From Aquipseudomonas alcaligenes (lineage in GTDB: Bacteria; Pseudomonadota; Gammaproteobacteria; Pseudomonadales; Pseudomonadaceae), in assembly GCF_900156545.1 (NCBI RefSeq), contig NZ_FTNW01000006.1:296078-360077 (forward strand): a stretch of 64,000 bases of DNA, written 5' to 3'. The first letter of the stretch is position 1, and each line of letters opens with the position of its first letter. Of this stretch, positions 62,470 through 64,000 are shown piece after piece. Both the position numbers and the translations under genes were made by a program. The notes beneath the pieces are model-generated. The model was not told the DNA's origin. It searched no databases and saw only the letters and a program-made list of their open reading frames with translations.

Positions 62470-62706
62470 TCAACGCTTGAGCGGATCATCCCAGAATGGC
62501 CGCTCGCTCTCCTGCTGCACATCGGCGCGACTCAAGCCCATATCCTTGAGCGCCGCATCGTCCAGCATGGCCAACTGACGGCGTTGCCTGGCCAACTGAT
62601 TCCAGCGCTTGAGCCGCGCCCAGAGTGCCTCCATGCCGATGGTCGGCAGCACCCGCACGAAAGCGATCGAGCGAGCCATTGCATAACCTTTCTGACGTTT
62701 CATCAT
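62470..62706 (-). CDS. DUF1127 (YjiS-like) small basic protein
   Basis: 78 residues. The C-terminal DUF1127 motif is WNQLARQRRQLAMLDDAALKDMGLSRADVQQE, with the LxxLDDxxLxDIGLSRxD pattern. The N-terminal half is basic. Proteins of this group can bind RNA or regulate small-molecule stress responses in some bacteria. ATG 62706 follows AGGGAGGGC. Divergent from the LysR gene 67 bases away, which may regulate it. Confidence 0.88.
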   Translation of the reverse strand: MMKRQKGYAMARSIAFVRVLPTIGMEALWARLKRWNQLARQRRQLAMLDDAALKDMGLSRADVQQESERPFWDDPLKR

Positions 62707-62773
62707 TGCGCCCTCCCTGTGGGTTGGCGCCAGTTTCCATTTGCGCTTAAGATCAATCCAACGAATGTTTCTT

Positions 62774-63655
62774 ATGCCAGGCATCTTGGAGATTGATGAA
62801 TTGGCTCAGTATCCCAGCATCGACACTGAACTGCTGCGCAGCTTCGTTGCCATCGCCGACACCGGTGGCTTTACCCGTGCTGCGGAGGCGGTGAACCGTA
62901 CCCAGTCGGCCATCAGCATGCAGATGAAGCGCCTGGAGGACGACGTGGTCCAACGAGCCCTGTTCGAGCGCGATGGTCGCCAGGTGCGCCTCACACCCGA
63001 GGGCCAAGTGCTGCTGGGCTACGCGCGGCGCATCCTCAAGCTGCATGGGGAAGTACTCAACACCCTGCGCGAACCGCACATGGTCGGCGCCGTGCGCATT
63101 GGTACGCCAGACGATTACGTGATGCGCTTTCTGCCGGACATCCTCTCGCGCTTCGCCCAGGCCTACCCGCTGGTGCAGGTGGAAGTGCACTGCGAAACCT
63201 CCGGTCAGCTGCTGCAACGCCAGGACCTGGACCTGACCATCGTCACTCGCGAGCCAGGCAAGGAGATTGGCCAGTTGCTGCGCCAGGAGCGTTTCGTCTG
63301 GGCCGAGGCCCAGGGCTTCAGCCCGCACGAGCAGAATCCGATGCCGCTGGCCATGTTCAACTCCGGCTGCTTCTGCCGCGCCTGGGCCTGCAACGCGCTG
63401 GACGCCATCGAGCGCCCCTATCGCATCGCCTACACCAGCCCCAGCCTGTCGGCACTCTTCGCCGTGGTCGGCGCCGGCCTGGCCGTCACCGCACAGCTGC
63501 AGAGCCTGATCACCCCAGACATGCGCATCCTCGGCGAAGCTGAAGGCCTGCCTACCCTGCCGCTGACCAGCATCGTCCTGCTGCGCCATCCGCAACGGCA
63601 GTCACAGGTCATCGACACCCTCGCCGAGCACATCGTCGAAGGCTTCCGTCTTTAA
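62774..63655 (+). CDS. LysR-family transcriptional regulator
   Basis: 293 residues from ATG 62774. N-terminal winged HTH with LLRSFVAIADTGGFTRAAEAVNRTQSAISMQMKRLED, then the LysR substrate domain (VGAVRIGTPDDYVMRFLPDILSRFAQAYPLVQVEV). The start is uncertain: in-frame ATGs at 62741 and 62765 and TTG codons after a GGAG near 62790 are possible, and none has a clear ribosome-binding site. Divergent from the DUF1127/DUF3291 genes, its likely local targets. Confidence 0.9.
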   Translation: MPGILEIDELAQYPSIDTELLRSFVAIADTGGFTRAAEAVNRTQSAISMQMKRLEDDVVQRALFERDGRQVRLTPEGQVLLGYARRILKLHGEVLNTLREPHMVGAVRIGTPDDYVMRFLPDILSRFAQAYPLVQVEVHCETSGQLLQRQDLDLTIVTREPGKEIGQLLRQERFVWAEAQGFSPHEQNPMPLAMFNSGCFCRAWACNALDAIERPYRIAYTSPSLSALFAVVGAGLAVTAQLQSLITPDMRILGEAEGLPTLPLTSIVLLRHPQRQSQVIDTLAEHIVEGFRL

Positions 63656-63826
63656 GCTCGATACCGACGGCAGGGAAAGAGGACAGTTGAGCACTGCTCC
63701 CGCGGTACGAGCTACAGAATGACCACGGCACAGCCCATGAAAAGGCCAGCTACAGAAATGCAACTGCGTCGACTAGATAGCGCTGGTAATCGCATGCTTG
63801 AGTGCAGGCTTTTCCAGGCTCCAGAA
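63656..63826. other. Non-coding space between LysR gene and rRNA operon end
   Basis: 171 bases between the lysR stop and the rRNA terminator, with no credible gene. No terminator for lysR and no promoter was recognised here. Confidence 0.5.
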
Positions 63827-63866
63827 AGGCCAAACCCCCACCCGCTAATGCGGATGGGGGTTTGGG
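63827..63866 (-). terminator. Terminator of the rRNA operon
   Basis: Minus strand: long stem CCAAACCCCCATCCGC / GCGGGTGGGGGTTTGG with a 4-nt loop, followed by CCTTTCTGG. Eight bases after the 5S gene. Confidence 0.85.
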
Positions 63867-63873
63867 GATAGGA

Positions 63874-63990
63874 GCTTGACGATGACCTACTCTCACATGG
63901 GGAAGCCCCACACTACCATCGGCGATGCGTCGTTTCACTTCTGAGTTCGGGATGGGATCAGGTGGTTCCAACGCTCTATGGTCGTCAAGC
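63874..63990 (-). rRNA. rrf: 5S ribosomal RNA
   Basis: Minus strand begins GCTTGACGACCATAGAGC and ends GTCATCGTCAAGC, with the internal GGAACCACCTGATCCC and CCGAACTCAGAAGTGAAACG of pseudomonad 5S rRNA; the ends pair to form helix I. The rest of the operon (23S, 16S) lies beyond the right edge. Confidence 0.97.
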
Positions 63991-64000
63991 AATTCGGTTG

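Overview
The window is a chromosomal segment of a high-GC gammaproteobacterium, almost certainly a Pseudomonas of the P. aeruginosa-related lineages. Gene order from dusA and tal through rssC/rssB, a PilZ gene, mlaA, a thioesterase, a HAD-like gene, a DUF4404 gene, queF, copper genes, a YadGH-type ABC pair, sagS, ospR, gpx, msrB, alaA-like and htpX to a class II DAHP synthase follows the order I recall for the PA2795-PA2843 region of P. aeruginosa PAO1. No mobile-element gene (transposase, integrase) and no CRISPR array was seen.

Layout. 1-2255: thrS (3' end just outside the window) behind tRNA-Val(GAC). 2400-9031: a PauB/PuuB-type oxidoreductase, a DUF2388 secreted protein and a translationally coupled operon of a 1273-residue hybrid sensor kinase and an HD-GYP response regulator. 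9254-16775: dusA-tal, the RssB/RssC partner-switch pair, PilZ, MlaA, a thioesterase, a HAD-like protein without catalytic aspartates, DUF4404 and QueF. 17007-22073: a copper island, copI-copA-copB divergent from copRS. 22282-25609: trmK, then a lower-GC insertion with one KAP-family P-loop NTPase. 25744-31627: an RND efflux pair and an ABC-2 pair. 33062-33465: a tandemly duplicated tRNA-Glu/tRNA-Gly pair. 33686-43162: envelope, redox-stress and signalling genes (GST, fRMsr, SagS, OspR-Gpx, MsrB, AlaA-like, HtpX). 43255-48968: a sensor-like periplasmic protein, a DODA-type dioxygenase, small proteins, DeaD and a spermidine-synthase-like protein.

50083-55651 holds a tightly coupled five-gene operon: flavin monooxygenase, BASS-type transporter, SDR, TauE/SafE exporter and amidohydrolase. 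An AraC regulator is divergent to it. This looks like a complete uptake-oxidation-hydrolysis-export pathway for an unidentified substrate, and it is one of the two best candidates for an undescribed system. The other is the solitary KAP NTPase.

56034-63990: class II DAHP synthase, a GlxA-type regulator, a thioesterase, an M48 lipoprotein protease, a B12-binding radical SAM enzyme, small DUF proteins, a LysR regulator and the 5S rRNA at the distal end of an rRNA operon that continues past the right edge. Two identical-armed 59-nt palindromic repeats (16841-16899 and 55653-55711) and a C/G-rich companion repeat mark gene-end intergenic spaces. All functions are inferred from motifs, family resemblance and context; no database search was run.
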